Positions 8,937 through 18,163 of a DNA stretch of 64,000 nucleotides are shown one piece after another; the stretch's first letter is position 1; each line of letters starts with the position of its first letter. The stretch spans positions 2,728,001 to 2,792,000 of the forward strand of contig NZ_FQWQ01000001.1 of assembly GCF_900129725.1 (NCBI RefSeq), in the 5' to 3' direction. This DNA is from Chryseolinea serpens. Its GTDB lineage: Bacteria > Bacteroidota > Bacteroidia > Cytophagales > Cyclobacteriaceae. A program made the translations under genes and the position numbers. The notes under the pieces are model-generated. The model saw nothing but the letters and a program-made list of their open reading frames with translations, was not told the origin of the DNA and did no database searches.

Positions 8937-9658
8937 AATTATCCTTGCTCCTGTTCATGGCCGCACTGCTCCCGGTATCTTTCAAAGAAACCCAACTTCA
9001 ATTCCCGAGGGTGCGGGCGGCGTATGATGAGAAGGAAAGCGTGGTCAAAAAGTATTTCGCGGATAAGAAAATCTCGTTCCCCGGTTTTCAATTGTTCATC
9101 CGCGCCTTCAAGCGCGAACAAACCGTAGAAGTTTGGGTGAAGGAAAAAGGAAAGACCACCTTCACGTTGCTGCACACCTATCCGTTTTGTGCCAGCTCGG
9201 GCACATTAGGGCCCAAGCGCAAAGAAGGCGACCTGCAAATTCCGGAGGGTCTATACGTCATCGAACATTTTAATCCTTCCAGCAACTTTCATTTATCCCT
9301 GGGGATTGATTATCCCAATACATCCGACAAAATTCTTGGCGACCGGAAGCATCCGGGTGGGGAGATCTACCTTCATGGAAACTGCGTCACCGTGGGCTGT
9401 ATCCCGTTGACGGACGATAAAATAAAAGAGTTGTATGTGTTGGCTGTAGAAGCGCGCCATTCGGGCCAGGACAAAATTCCGGTACACATCTTTCCCACCA
9501 AACTTTCGGACGCCTCGTTGCAAGGCTTGAAACAAGAATTCGACAACGCCACCACGCAGTCGTTCTGGGGCAATCTAAAAATGATGTACGACGATTTCGA
9601 GAAAACAAAAAAACTTAAAACGGTACACGTCACCGCTGCCGGCCGGTACTCGTTTTAA
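8933..9658 (+). CDS. L,D-transpeptidase (YkuD/YafK-type) catalytic-domain protein
   Basis: 241 residues with an N-terminal hydrophobic segment (KLSLLLFMAALLPVS), probably a signal peptide. The catalytic domain carries the strand VEVWVKEKGKTTFTLLHTY and the signature HGNCVTVGCIPLTD, with His148 and the presumed nucleophile Cys156. The order and spacing resemble YafK/DpaA-type proteins, which cut or form links between peptidoglycan and lipoprotein in proteobacteria. Whether this one links, swaps or hydrolyses cannot be told from sequence. Translational coupling to an MscS channel suggests an envelope-stress unit, which is inference. Confidence 0.85.
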   Translation: MKLSLLLFMAALLPVSFKETQLQFPRVRAAYDEKESVVKKYFADKKISFPGFQLFIRAFKREQTVEVWVKEKGKTTFTLLHTYPFCASSGTLGPKRKEGDLQIPEGLYVIEHFNPSSNFHLSLGIDYPNTSDKILGDRKHPGGEIYLHGNCVTVGCIPLTDDKIKELYVLAVEARHSGQDKIPVHIFPTKLSDASLQGLKQEFDNATTQSFWGNLKMMYDDFEKTKKLKTVHVTAAGRYSF

Positions 9659-9683
9659 GTTTGCATGATCGGGTTCGGGGAGA

Positions 9684-11639
9684 CTACGATCGTTTCTCCA
9701 ACACCAGCGTGATCTTGTTAAAATCCGCCGCCGCGTTCACCACTTTCCGGAAATCTTCATAGCGCGACAGGGGCGCGTAGATCTCTTTGTAGTATTCGAC
9801 AATGGTGACCTCCACCACATCGTCCTTCACCGTGTATTCGGACTTGAACATGTAGGGCACATAGTCGCGGTCATGGTAGGCGATGTCAACTTTCAGGTCG
9901 TCGAGGTTTTTCACCTGATAGCCTTTCGGGATGTGGACGCGGATCTTGCGATCGTATTTGCGATTGTATTCATTCTCCACCACGGTGGTGCGTTCGTCGT
10001 CGCGGTACATCTCGACTTGGGGACCGATCAGTTCGCCCACTTTGAACAAAATGCGGGGACCGGCTTTTTCCACGAAGTGATTGGAGAGAAAATCGACGTC
10101 AACCAGGAAGTTGCCTGCATTTTCGCCGGGCACCGGGGTGGCGGTCCAGGTCTTTATGGAAGCATCGGGCGCGGTTTGCTTGGTGAGTTCTTCGATCATC
10201 TTAATGCGATCGGCCGCCGGGATCAATTCATAATAAGGCGTGAAAAGTGCTGCGTTGTAGCCTCCAAAGTCGCGCTTCTGACGGATTTGGTTGGCACCGA
10301 GATCATCCGTGAACGTGACATCGATGTCGAGGTTATCCTGGTTGATGGCGTAGTCTGTCGGGGGAATTTCACCAATCGATGACAGCGCCGATTTCACATC
10401 GCCCGTCACGAACGGCTCCAGGAACAGGCCTTGGGTGGCCGTGAAGTCGGGTTGGATGAGCGGGTAGCGGAATTCGAAGGTGTAGGGCTCCAGGAACTTG
10501 CGGGTGTCCGGGAAGAACAACACGTAGTCGTCCAGGAAAGACCAGGAATCGAACGAACCATCGAACTTGATATTCTCGCGGCTGCAGGTGATGACGGGTT
10601 GGCAATTTATTTTCAGCCTGTCGAACACGGCTACGAAGAGGCGGGTCATGCCCTGGTGCGAGGCCAGCTTATATTTCAGGATACTCTCCACCTGGTTCAG
10701 CGATTCGTTGTCGCCTTCTTTGTTCACCTGGATAGAAGTTTTGATCTTGGTTTCAACGTTACGGATGCGTTCGTCCAAGCTGGCGGTGGGTTTGTCGCCG
10801 ATGGTCTTCACGAATTTGTCAATGGCCTTGTCGTCTTCCTTCGAAAGGGTGACGAGCAGTTTGTAGAAAGTCTTTGCGGCTTCGTCCCAGGTGTAGAGGC
10901 GTGCCGGTGAGCGACCCACGTTGTAGGCCAGTTTGAATTCAATGCGTTTGCGGTTGGGTGAAAAATAAGAGAAGGGCTCCTTCTTCAATGCGGGCACGTC
11001 CTTGGCTTCTGTGCTGTATGTATTTTGATTTTCCTTCTCATCCTTTTTTACATCCGGGAAACCGTTGTAGGATTTGAAATCGAATCGCAGGTGCCCGGGG
11101 CTGGTGAGCAAAAAGGAATTGTTTTTTACGGGCGCATCAAATTGCATGAAGGCGCGGTCGAAAAGGGTTGCCGTCATTTTTCGGGTGTAGTAGTATTCGA
11201 TCTCACTTCCCATTTCAATCCCTTCGATGGCAAAGATCTTGTAGGCATTGCCGCTGTTCTCGTCCTTTAACTCTTTCAGGTTGGTCTTATCAAAATACAC
11301 CGCCTTGCCGGCCTTGTTGATGGCGCGGGCCTTCACGTCCAGCAGCTCCAGGGTGTTGTTCATGGAGATGACGATGCGGTTGTGTTTCTGCACGGCCTCG
11401 TTGTTGTTCACATACACAATGCGGTGAACCGTGGAATACAATACGAATTCATTGTCCTTCAACACATAGTCGTATTGCGCGTGTTGTTTGAGGATAAGCT
11501 CCGAAAGCGCTGCATCTTTTTCCGGCAACACATAGCGGGCGCGGTCCTTCTCCCATTCGTAGGGTTTATAATCGTTTGCCCGGGCGCCGAGGCTTACCAG
11601 GGTAAGAACCGTGAGGATACAGGTGCGGATCAATTTCAT
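9684..11639 (-). CDS. DUF3857 / transglutaminase-like protein lacking the catalytic Cys
   Basis: 651 residues with a signal peptide (MKLIRTCILTVLTLVSLGARA). An N-terminal DUF3857-like beta domain (about 40-250) is followed by a transglutaminase-like region. There, the place where active members have G-x-C-x-D reads KLASHQGMTRLF, so the nucleophilic Cys is missing; two Cys about 20 residues later (NCQPVITC) are not in the motif position. A beta-rich C-terminal part follows (about 420-650). It is third in a leftward operon, 120 bp after an intact paralogue. It is probably a non-catalytic, periplasmic or surface partner; the substrate is unknown. Confidence 0.85.
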   Translation of the reverse strand: MKLIRTCILTVLTLVSLGARANDYKPYEWEKDRARYVLPEKDAALSELILKQHAQYDYVLKDNEFVLYSTVHRIVYVNNNEAVQKHNRIVISMNNTLELLDVKARAINKAGKAVYFDKTNLKELKDENSGNAYKIFAIEGIEMGSEIEYYYTRKMTATLFDRAFMQFDAPVKNNSFLLTSPGHLRFDFKSYNGFPDVKKDEKENQNTYSTEAKDVPALKKEPFSYFSPNRKRIEFKLAYNVGRSPARLYTWDEAAKTFYKLLVTLSKEDDKAIDKFVKTIGDKPTASLDERIRNVETKIKTSIQVNKEGDNESLNQVESILKYKLASHQGMTRLFVAVFDRLKINCQPVITCSRENIKFDGSFDSWSFLDDYVLFFPDTRKFLEPYTFEFRYPLIQPDFTATQGLFLEPFVTGDVKSALSSIGEIPPTDYAINQDNLDIDVTFTDDLGANQIRQKRDFGGYNAALFTPYYELIPAADRIKMIEELTKQTAPDASIKTWTATPVPGENAGNFLVDVDFLSNHFVEKAGPRILFKVGELIGPQVEMYRDDERTTVVENEYNRKYDRKIRVHIPKGYQVKNLDDLKVDIAYHDRDYVPYMFKSEYTVKDDVVEVTIVEYYKEIYAPLSRYEDFRKVVNAAADFNKITLVLEKRS

Positions 11640-11759
11640 GTTTTCAGAGTTAACAAATCACAGGCCGAATTTACGACAGTCTCCCGTCAATTTCCTTCAT
11701 AGGAACATACAAAAAAGGGGCTTTGTTGCGGCGATGCGGTCGTATTATTTTTCCGGGGC

Positions 11760-13691
11760 CTATTTTTTCTTTAGAATAAGGGATTCTTTGTAGGCTTCGC
11801 TCAACGATTTCACGGCCTCATTCCATTTATCGAACTGGTTGGTCTGCATGAGCAGGTAGTTGATGTATAATTTTTTCGAGAATACGATCTTGCCGTCCTT
11901 TTTCTCATAGCGTGTTTCGAAACCCAGCAAGTCGCCATCCTGTTTGGCGCCGGGGGGCAGGTATTCGACCACGTACCCGTCAGGGATGGTGAGCTCGCTA
12001 TATTCCAACGACTCATACCGGTAGTCGTTCTCTTTTGGCGTTTGCCGGAGGGCGGTGTTGATGAAGGCGTTGTAATAGTCTTTGTTGAGGTTCAGGTTGA
12101 TGTAGAGCTCGTCGCCAATCTTTTGAAAATAATCGCCGATGCGGAACGTGTAGTTGATCCGGGTGGGTTTGTCGCGGTCATTTTCGTTGGCCACCTTGAA
12201 GTCGTCGAGGTAAAATTTATTGCTGCCTTTGCCGATGAGCCGGGTGACATAGCGTTTCACGTCGTCCTTTTCGGCGCGATCCAGTTCATAGCCACCGAAT
12301 ACTTTTGCATAGCCGGTCAACGCGCTCGCGCCTTTGCCCACGATCTGGTTGCCATCCAGTTTGATCGCGATCGAATCCGTCATCAGGTTCCGCTCTTTCG
12401 GGATCTCGGGAACGGTCTTCACCACATAGTGATCCTTGTCCAACCCGATCAATGCCTCCTTGCCCTGGATCATCGACGATGGCAGGCCGAACGGCGTGTG
12501 ATCGCTGGTGGCATCCAGATAATAATACTGGCCATCGGCAGCGATGTAGGTGGCGATCATGTGATTGTCGACCAACGGGGTGGGCACCTGCGAATATTTG
12601 TAAGGCAGGTCGCGCGTGCCGATCCACGTGCGGTAGGATTTTACGCCGGCGATATTGAGCATGCTCACAATAAGGCTGGCCATGTCTTTGCAATCGCCAT
12701 AGCGCTTCTCACAAACATAGGTGCCGTTGTGCGGGATGAGCCCGCGCATGCCCTCTTCGAAAGCGATGTATTGAATATTCTCCTGCACCCAATAGAAAAC
12801 GTTCCGGACGATTTCCGTTTCATTCTTGCTTTGGCTTTTTATTTTTTCCACTACGCCCTTGAGCTCAGGCGAAGGTGCGTCCTTGTCGAGACCGTCCACG
12901 AAGCTGTAGTACCAGTGATAGAGATCGTCGAGGTTGCTCAGCACGTTCACCTTTCCCTTTTTTGTCTCATACGATTTCACGTAGGTGATCACGTGCGGAA
13001 CGTAATAGCGAATGGATGGGCTGCTGTCTTCGCTCCGGCGGGAGGGCAGGTTGGTGGCGGTCCACTCATAATATTTGAAGCCTCCTTTTTCGAACTTCCG
13101 GAATTTTATGAGGCCCGTGGCATCGTTCAGCACTTCATAGAACAAATCCACTTGCGGGCTGGTCTTGATCGTATAGGATGTTTTTCCTTGCGGCAAGTAG
13201 GTGGAGAAGATGAAGCCGGGGATGAACTTCACATCCTTTTGAAAGGAACGATACTCCAGTTGGGTGCGGTTGCCATTGGAGACCGACGGGTAGTTGAAGG
13301 AATAATAGTAAGAGTCGTCGTAGAAAATGCCGGCATCGCGGTCGCTGTTCTTCTTGAAATCGGAGACACTCATTTCCTTGTAGCGGCTCTTATCCCAGAT
13401 CAACGTTTTTGCCTTGATGTCTTTCACCTGGTTGAAATGCGAGCCGTACACACGACCCGAAGCGTAGGCTTCGCTTTGTTCTTTCAAATGCAATATATCT
13501 TCCGACACATCGGTGAACACCTGCAATGAGTCGTCCTTGAGCTGGATGGTGAGCACTTCCGAACGCTCCACAAATACAGCAGGGTCGTCCGGGAATTTCT
13601 GCTTCAGTGTTTTATATAGATCACTTTGCGCGCTTGCCCCCGTGAAGCCGCAAACTGCGATGATCAGGCTTGCAAAAGAAATTCTAGTCAT
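11760..13691 (-). CDS. DUF3857 / transglutaminase-like protein, catalytic triad intact
   Basis: 643 residues. The start at 13691 gives a clean signal peptide (MTRISFASLIIAVCGFTGASAQ) and overlaps the 3' end of the upstream MORN gene by 8 bp; earlier in-frame starts lie inside that gene. An N-terminal DUF3857 domain is followed by a transglutaminase core with RYGDCKDM (Cys334), DNHMIATYI (His) and YYYLDATSD (Asp). It could act as a papain-fold peptidase or transglutaminase in the envelope; the reaction is not known for this family. Translational coupling to the MORN protein and the adjacent inactive paralogue suggest one complex. Confidence 0.88.
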   Translation of the reverse strand: MTRISFASLIIAVCGFTGASAQSDLYKTLKQKFPDDPAVFVERSEVLTIQLKDDSLQVFTDVSEDILHLKEQSEAYASGRVYGSHFNQVKDIKAKTLIWDKSRYKEMSVSDFKKNSDRDAGIFYDDSYYYSFNYPSVSNGNRTQLEYRSFQKDVKFIPGFIFSTYLPQGKTSYTIKTSPQVDLFYEVLNDATGLIKFRKFEKGGFKYYEWTATNLPSRRSEDSSPSIRYYVPHVITYVKSYETKKGKVNVLSNLDDLYHWYYSFVDGLDKDAPSPELKGVVEKIKSQSKNETEIVRNVFYWVQENIQYIAFEEGMRGLIPHNGTYVCEKRYGDCKDMASLIVSMLNIAGVKSYRTWIGTRDLPYKYSQVPTPLVDNHMIATYIAADGQYYYLDATSDHTPFGLPSSMIQGKEALIGLDKDHYVVKTVPEIPKERNLMTDSIAIKLDGNQIVGKGASALTGYAKVFGGYELDRAEKDDVKRYVTRLIGKGSNKFYLDDFKVANENDRDKPTRINYTFRIGDYFQKIGDELYINLNLNKDYYNAFINTALRQTPKENDYRYESLEYSELTIPDGYVVEYLPPGAKQDGDLLGFETRYEKKDGKIVFSKKLYINYLLMQTNQFDKWNEAVKSLSEAYKESLILKKK

Positions 13692-16600
13692 GTGGTAACC
13701 CTTCGTAAAAGTGATATGTTTTCGATTTCCCGTCTTTGCTATAGTATGTGGCATCCCCGTTGAGCACTCCCATTTGATAGGTCTCGCGGACAAACGGCGT
13801 GCCATTCGGATAGAATTTCTCATAGACACCGTCCAACTCATCAAATTTATAGTTCCCCCGCTCTTCTACCTTGCCATCGGGGAAATAAACCGTGTACGGC
13901 CCCTGGTAATCGCCCAGCGCGAAATGGTACTCAAAGTGGAGCTGGCCATTGCTGAAATATATTTTTCGAGCACCGTCGATCATTCCGTTCGCAAGTTTCT
14001 CCTCATACGCCGTCTTTCCGTTGGCATAGGTTGCCGTAATAGTTTGGTTTCCGGTGAAGGCCGTCCAATCCTCTTGTTTTTCGTGTGGGGCAATTTTGCG
14101 GAATGCTACGAGCTTGTTGTTGTAGTAGAGCTTTTCTACCAGTGGTGTGCCGTCGGGCGCAAAGATGCGCACGATGCCATTCGCTTCATCGTTCTTGTAT
14201 TCGCGGGTGTAGTATACATTCCCGTTGAAGTAGTTGAACGTCCAGGTGCTGTCGTGTTCATCCTGGAGGTAGAGGCCAGAATAATCGGCGGAACCATCGG
14301 TCTCGAAGCCTTTCCACAGGCCCTCTGCTTTCCCGTCGCGGTAGTACCCTTCCCTTGTCTGTTGTCCGTTCATGGCGTATTGTCTGAACAGGCCTTCACG
14401 CTTGCCACTGAGCGAAGACCAATCGTAAAACGTTTTTCCATCGGGAAACATTTTACCGATGTAAGTATATTCACCACAATTCGTTTCAAAAACAATCTGG
14501 GGCGTGCCGTTCTTATATCGTGACTCGAAGGTTACGTGGCCGGTCTTGTCTTTCTCCACGCGTTTGGTCAAAGGTTTTTCGTCGGGACCCATGTCAACGA
14601 TGTCCGTCATCCGGTCGCCTTCGTAGGTAGACACCTCGGCCACTTTGCCATTGACGGCATATTCCGTGGCGGCACCCGAGAGGTCGCCATGAATGTAGTA
14701 GTAATCGGACGCCAGCTTGCCGTCGGGATGATAGGTGTACCAGTGTTGTTCGCGTTGGCCGGCCGCGTAGTAGCCGCGTTGTTTCAATTGGCCGTGCACA
14801 AAAAACTCCTCGAACACGCCTTCCCGTTCATCATCCACATAATGCGAAACATACATTTTCTGGCCCGTGTGAAAATACTCGATAGATTCTCCCTGCGTCT
14901 GGCCATCGTTGTAGGTCAGCTCGCTTTCCACGGTCCCTTCCGGGTAATAGTATTTCCAGTGGCCGTCGCGACGACCTTTTTTATAGGCGCCCTCCGCGAA
15001 GCGTTGGCCGGTGGGGTAATAGAATTTTACCGGAAATGTTCCGTCGTTCTTTCCGAAACTGCCAACCACCTTGCCGCTTGGATCATAGTAAGTCACTTTT
15101 ATCAGCAGGTCGTTTTTATACGTTTCGGTGTAGTAGAGCTTGCCATCGTGATAGGTATTATCTTCACCGGTGATGTTACCCTTTTCATTCAGGGTTCTTT
15201 TCCCATACAGATTTCCCCGGACATCGTAGAAGGTCCACTCGCCGGTGGCCGTGCCGTTGGTGAAATTGCCGGTACGGTTCAGCCTCCCGTTGGCGTGATA
15301 ATATTTCCAGATGCCGTTCACTTCACCGTTTTTGTAGCTGCCCGTGCTACTCACTTTTCCGTTGGCATAATATTCCACATAGACACCTTCCGCTTTGCCT
15401 TGCGCATACGCGACCTTGTTCCGGACGGTGCCGGTCTCATAATAGTTTGTGAACGTGCCGGAAAGCTGGTCGGTATCGTAGTTGTATTCCTGCATCACTT
15501 TTCCGCTGCTAAAGTAAGAGGCACCCTTGCCGTGTCGTTTGCCGTTGGCGTAGCCCAGTTTTTCCCGCAGCGCGCCGCAGGCATTGTACAACTCCACGGG
15601 GCCCTCGATCTCGTCATTTTTCAGGAAGAAATATTCGACTTGAACGCCGTGTTTATAGAGCCTCGTTTCACCGGACTCATAGTTCTCGGTGCTGGAGAGA
15701 ACACCGTCGTCGCCATAATATTTCCAGACGCCAATTTTTTTCCCGGCATCCGAATAGCTGCCTTCGGCTATGCGCACGGAGTTGGTGAAGTACACCCAGT
15801 GTCCCTGCTTTCCTTTCGCTTCATCTTTTTTACCCAGCGCCTCCAGTCCATTGTTGTCGTTGTACCAGGCTTGTACGGGCTCGGAAAATCCCAGTTGGGG
15901 TGCCGTTACCAGCACGCGCTTCCTGGTCAACTCTGTATTGGTGGCAGAATAAAATACCTTCAGTCGGTCGTCATTTTTCTTTGTCCACTTGTGCACCTGG
16001 TCGTTGTCGATCGAACCGAGGATGTGATACACGAAGGGTTCGGTCAGATCACGGTCTTTTAACATCTGATAGATAGGCATATAAAATGCATACCAGGGAT
16101 CGTTCGGTTTGTTCTCGACTTTGGAGAGTTGCTCGAAGAACATCTGGTACTGTCGCACGATGGCGGCGTCGACCGGGATCTTCAGTTTGTAGTTTTTATC
16201 CATCGCGATGCCGGCCTTTAGGATCTGATCCGTTTTGTCAAACGCATTCTCGCCCGCAAAGGGAAGGGATCCGTCGTCGGCGAATTGATTGGACATCACT
16301 TTTTCCAACAGCACCAGGCGGTCGTGGTCTTTGTTGTTCACCCCCATGTACATGCCCAGCGACAACAGGGCATGCGTTCTTTTGCCCTGGCCTGCCGCCA
16401 TCCGGCCCAGGTTCAAATGGCTCCCGGGGTGAAAGGGGTCGATGGCCAGGATCTTGAAAAACTGTGTGGTGGCTTTGTCGTAGTCCTTGTGATTGTAGTA
16501 GGCAAGCCCCAGGTTGAACATGATCGCATAGTTGAACGGATAGGATTCGAGGGCTTTCTCAAAATATGAGACCGCCTTGTCGAAATCTCCTTTGCGTTCG

Positions 16601-16920
16601 TAGGCCACCCCCCGCAGCCGCATGAATTCCGGCTGGTAGATAGATGGCTTTTGCAGACCCTCTTCGCTCGCGGCAATGGCCTTGTCGTATTCCTTGTTGG
16701 CCACATAGGCTTGTGCCATCTCGGCCAGGGCCAGGGTGTAGGCGGTGTCGCGTTTGGAGATGACCTGGTATTTTTCAATAGCCTTGTCATATTTCCCGGA
16801 GTCATACAATTCCTTTGCCTGGCTAAGCACGTCGGCTACGGGAACATACGGAGGGGGGAGGGTTTGTGAATAGCTGGTGAGACTAATCAGCAGGCAGGCA
16901 GCCAACAGAAGACGAATCAT
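13684..16920 (-). CDS. Exported TPR and MORN-repeat protein
   Basis: About 1078 residues. The start at 16920 gives a signal peptide (MIRLLLAACLLISLTSYSQ); an in-frame ATG six codons upstream is also possible. Residues about 30-210 are tetratricopeptide repeats (AIEKYQVISKRDTAY, KAVSYFEKALESYPFNYAIMFNLGLAYY). From about residue 360 to the end there are some two dozen MORN_2-type repeats with the pattern G-x-W-K-Y-Y...G-x-x-x-x-x-x-Y-x-N-G. Such proteins are common in Bacteroidota and of unknown function; the repeats form an elongated beta solenoid suited to binding or scaffolding. It is the first gene of the leftward operon with the two DUF3857 proteins. Confidence 0.9.
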   Translation of the reverse strand: MIRLLLAACLLISLTSYSQTLPPPYVPVADVLSQAKELYDSGKYDKAIEKYQVISKRDTAYTLALAEMAQAYVANKEYDKAIAASEEGLQKPSIYQPEFMRLRGVAYERKGDFDKAVSYFEKALESYPFNYAIMFNLGLAYYNHKDYDKATTQFFKILAIDPFHPGSHLNLGRMAAGQGKRTHALLSLGMYMGVNNKDHDRLVLLEKVMSNQFADDGSLPFAGENAFDKTDQILKAGIAMDKNYKLKIPVDAAIVRQYQMFFEQLSKVENKPNDPWYAFYMPIYQMLKDRDLTEPFVYHILGSIDNDQVHKWTKKNDDRLKVFYSATNTELTRKRVLVTAPQLGFSEPVQAWYNDNNGLEALGKKDEAKGKQGHWVYFTNSVRIAEGSYSDAGKKIGVWKYYGDDGVLSSTENYESGETRLYKHGVQVEYFFLKNDEIEGPVELYNACGALREKLGYANGKRHGKGASYFSSGKVMQEYNYDTDQLSGTFTNYYETGTVRNKVAYAQGKAEGVYVEYYANGKVSSTGSYKNGEVNGIWKYYHANGRLNRTGNFTNGTATGEWTFYDVRGNLYGKRTLNEKGNITGEDNTYHDGKLYYTETYKNDLLIKVTYYDPSGKVVGSFGKNDGTFPVKFYYPTGQRFAEGAYKKGRRDGHWKYYYPEGTVESELTYNDGQTQGESIEYFHTGQKMYVSHYVDDEREGVFEEFFVHGQLKQRGYYAAGQREQHWYTYHPDGKLASDYYYIHGDLSGAATEYAVNGKVAEVSTYEGDRMTDIVDMGPDEKPLTKRVEKDKTGHVTFESRYKNGTPQIVFETNCGEYTYIGKMFPDGKTFYDWSSLSGKREGLFRQYAMNGQQTREGYYRDGKAEGLWKGFETDGSADYSGLYLQDEHDSTWTFNYFNGNVYYTREYKNDEANGIVRIFAPDGTPLVEKLYYNNKLVAFRKIAPHEKQEDWTAFTGNQTITATYANGKTAYEEKLANGMIDGARKIYFSNGQLHFEYHFALGDYQGPYTVYFPDGKVEERGNYKFDELDGVYEKFYPNGTPFVRETYQMGVLNGDATYYSKDGKSKTYHFYEGLPHD

Positions 16921-16983
16921 ATAACTTTTACCATTCAATTCATAAAGTAAAAAAAAACGCGTTACGCTTTTCGATAGAGAATA

Positions 16984-17020
16984 AAAAATAAAACCCCTCT
17001 GTAAGAAAAGAGGGGTTTTT
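16984..17020 (-). terminator. Terminator of the aromatic amino acid operon
   Basis: AAACCCCTC (16991-16999) pairs with GAGGGGTTT (17010-17018) around a 10 nt A-rich loop. Read leftwards it is followed by UUUUAUUUUUUAUU. It lies 28 nt after the DAHP synthase stop. A T-run on the plus side means it could work in both directions. Confidence 0.85.
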
Positions 17021-17047
17021 GTTTAAAAAGCATATCGCAAAAGAAGT

Positions 17048-18151
17048 CTACACGCGTTCTTCCACCTTGTTCATCACCTTGGTCTGGATCTGGATGGACT
17101 CCTGGTGAATGAGCTTCAGCAGGTCGCTGGTGAAGTCGGCATTGAGGCCCATGGCCTTGCCCAGCGTGATGCGGGTTTGGATGATCTCTTCCCACCGTGC
17201 CACTTGCAGGATGGTGACGCCGTTTTCTTTTTTGTATTGACCGATCTTCTCGGATATTTTCATACGGGCCGCCATTTTGGACATGATCTCGTCGTCCAAC
17301 TGGTCGATCTGTTCGCGCAAAATGCTGAGGGTATCCTTGAAGGTCTTGTTGTCGGACGACACCGTGCGCACCACCAGGCCGTCGATGATCTTGCCGAGGT
17401 TTGCGGGAGTCACTTGTTGTTTGGCATCGCTCCAGGCAGCATCGGGGTTGATGTGGCTTTCGATCATGAGACCGGCCATGTCGAGGTCGAGTGCTTTCTG
17501 GGAGATGAACGAAATAAGCTCGCGGTTACCCGAGATGTGGCTGGGATCGCAGATGATGTCCAGTTCGGGGATGCGGGTCTTCAGCTCGATGGCCATGTCC
17601 CACATGGGCGCATTGCGGAAAGGTCCTTTTTCGAAGGAGGAGAATCCGCGGTGAATGGCGGCCAGCTTGGTGAGACCGGCTTTGTTGAGACGCTCGAGGG
17701 CGCCGATCCACAACTCCAGGTCGGGGTTGATGGGGTTCTTCACCATCACGGGGATGTCTACGCCTTTCAGCGAGTCGGCCACCTCCTGCACGGAGAAGGG
17801 GTTCACCGTGGTGCGGGCACCTACCCAAAGGATGTCGACACCGGCCTTGAGACAGGCTTCCACGTGGGCGGCGTTGGCCACTTCGGTGGTAACGGGCAAG
17901 CCAGTTTCTTTTTTAGCGGCGATGAGCCATTTCAATCCTTCTTCGCCAGCGCCTTCATATTGGCCGGGGCGTGTGCGGGGTTTCCAGATGCCGGCGCGCA
18001 GAGCGTGCACTTTGCCGGTGGCGGCCAGTTGTTTGGCGGTGGCGATGGTCTGTTCTTCGGTTTCCGCGCTGCAAGGTCCGCTAATGATGATGGGCTTACT
18101 GGCGGTGGGGAGCCATTTCGAAATTGATTCCAGTTGCAATGTATGCTTCAT
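17048..18151 (-). CDS. Bifunctional DAHP synthase / chorismate mutase
   Basis: 367 residues. The N-terminal about 265 residues are a type I beta (KDO8PS-like) 3-deoxy-D-arabino-heptulosonate 7-phosphate synthase: GPCSAETEEQ, AGIWKPRTRPGQYEGAGEEGL, WVGARTTVNPFSVQE, the IHRGFSS segment and DPSHISGNR are visible. The C-terminal about 90 residues form an AroQ-type chorismate mutase (LREQIDQLDDEIMSKMAARMKISEKIGQYKKE). The enzyme thus covers both the entry into the shikimate pathway and the branch-point step to prephenate; in related fusions the mutase domain also mediates feedback inhibition by prephenate or chorismate. It is the last gene of the pheA-led operon, 12 nt after tyrA. Confidence 0.95.
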   Translation of the reverse strand: MKHTLQLESISKWLPTASKPIIISGPCSAETEEQTIATAKQLAATGKVHALRAGIWKPRTRPGQYEGAGEEGLKWLIAAKKETGLPVTTEVANAAHVEACLKAGVDILWVGARTTVNPFSVQEVADSLKGVDIPVMVKNPINPDLELWIGALERLNKAGLTKLAAIHRGFSSFEKGPFRNAPMWDMAIELKTRIPELDIICDPSHISGNRELISFISQKALDLDMAGLMIESHINPDAAWSDAKQQVTPANLGKIIDGLVVRTVSSDNKTFKDTLSILREQIDQLDDEIMSKMAARMKISEKIGQYKKENGVTILQVARWEEIIQTRITLGKAMGLNADFTSDLLKLIHQESIQIQTKVMNKVEERV

Positions 18152-18163
18152 ATGCGTGTGTTT

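Noticed and set aside
12042-13529. A 495-codon open frame on the plus strand inside a DUF3857 gene
   Set aside because: It lies wholly antisense to a gene with a signal peptide and intact catalytic motifs, and its own translation is rich in Val/Ile/His with no domain. It is a shadow of high-GC codon use.
14536-16062. A 508-codon open frame on the plus strand inside the MORN gene
   Set aside because: It is antisense to an array of MORN repeats and repeats their reverse pattern; no domain is seen.
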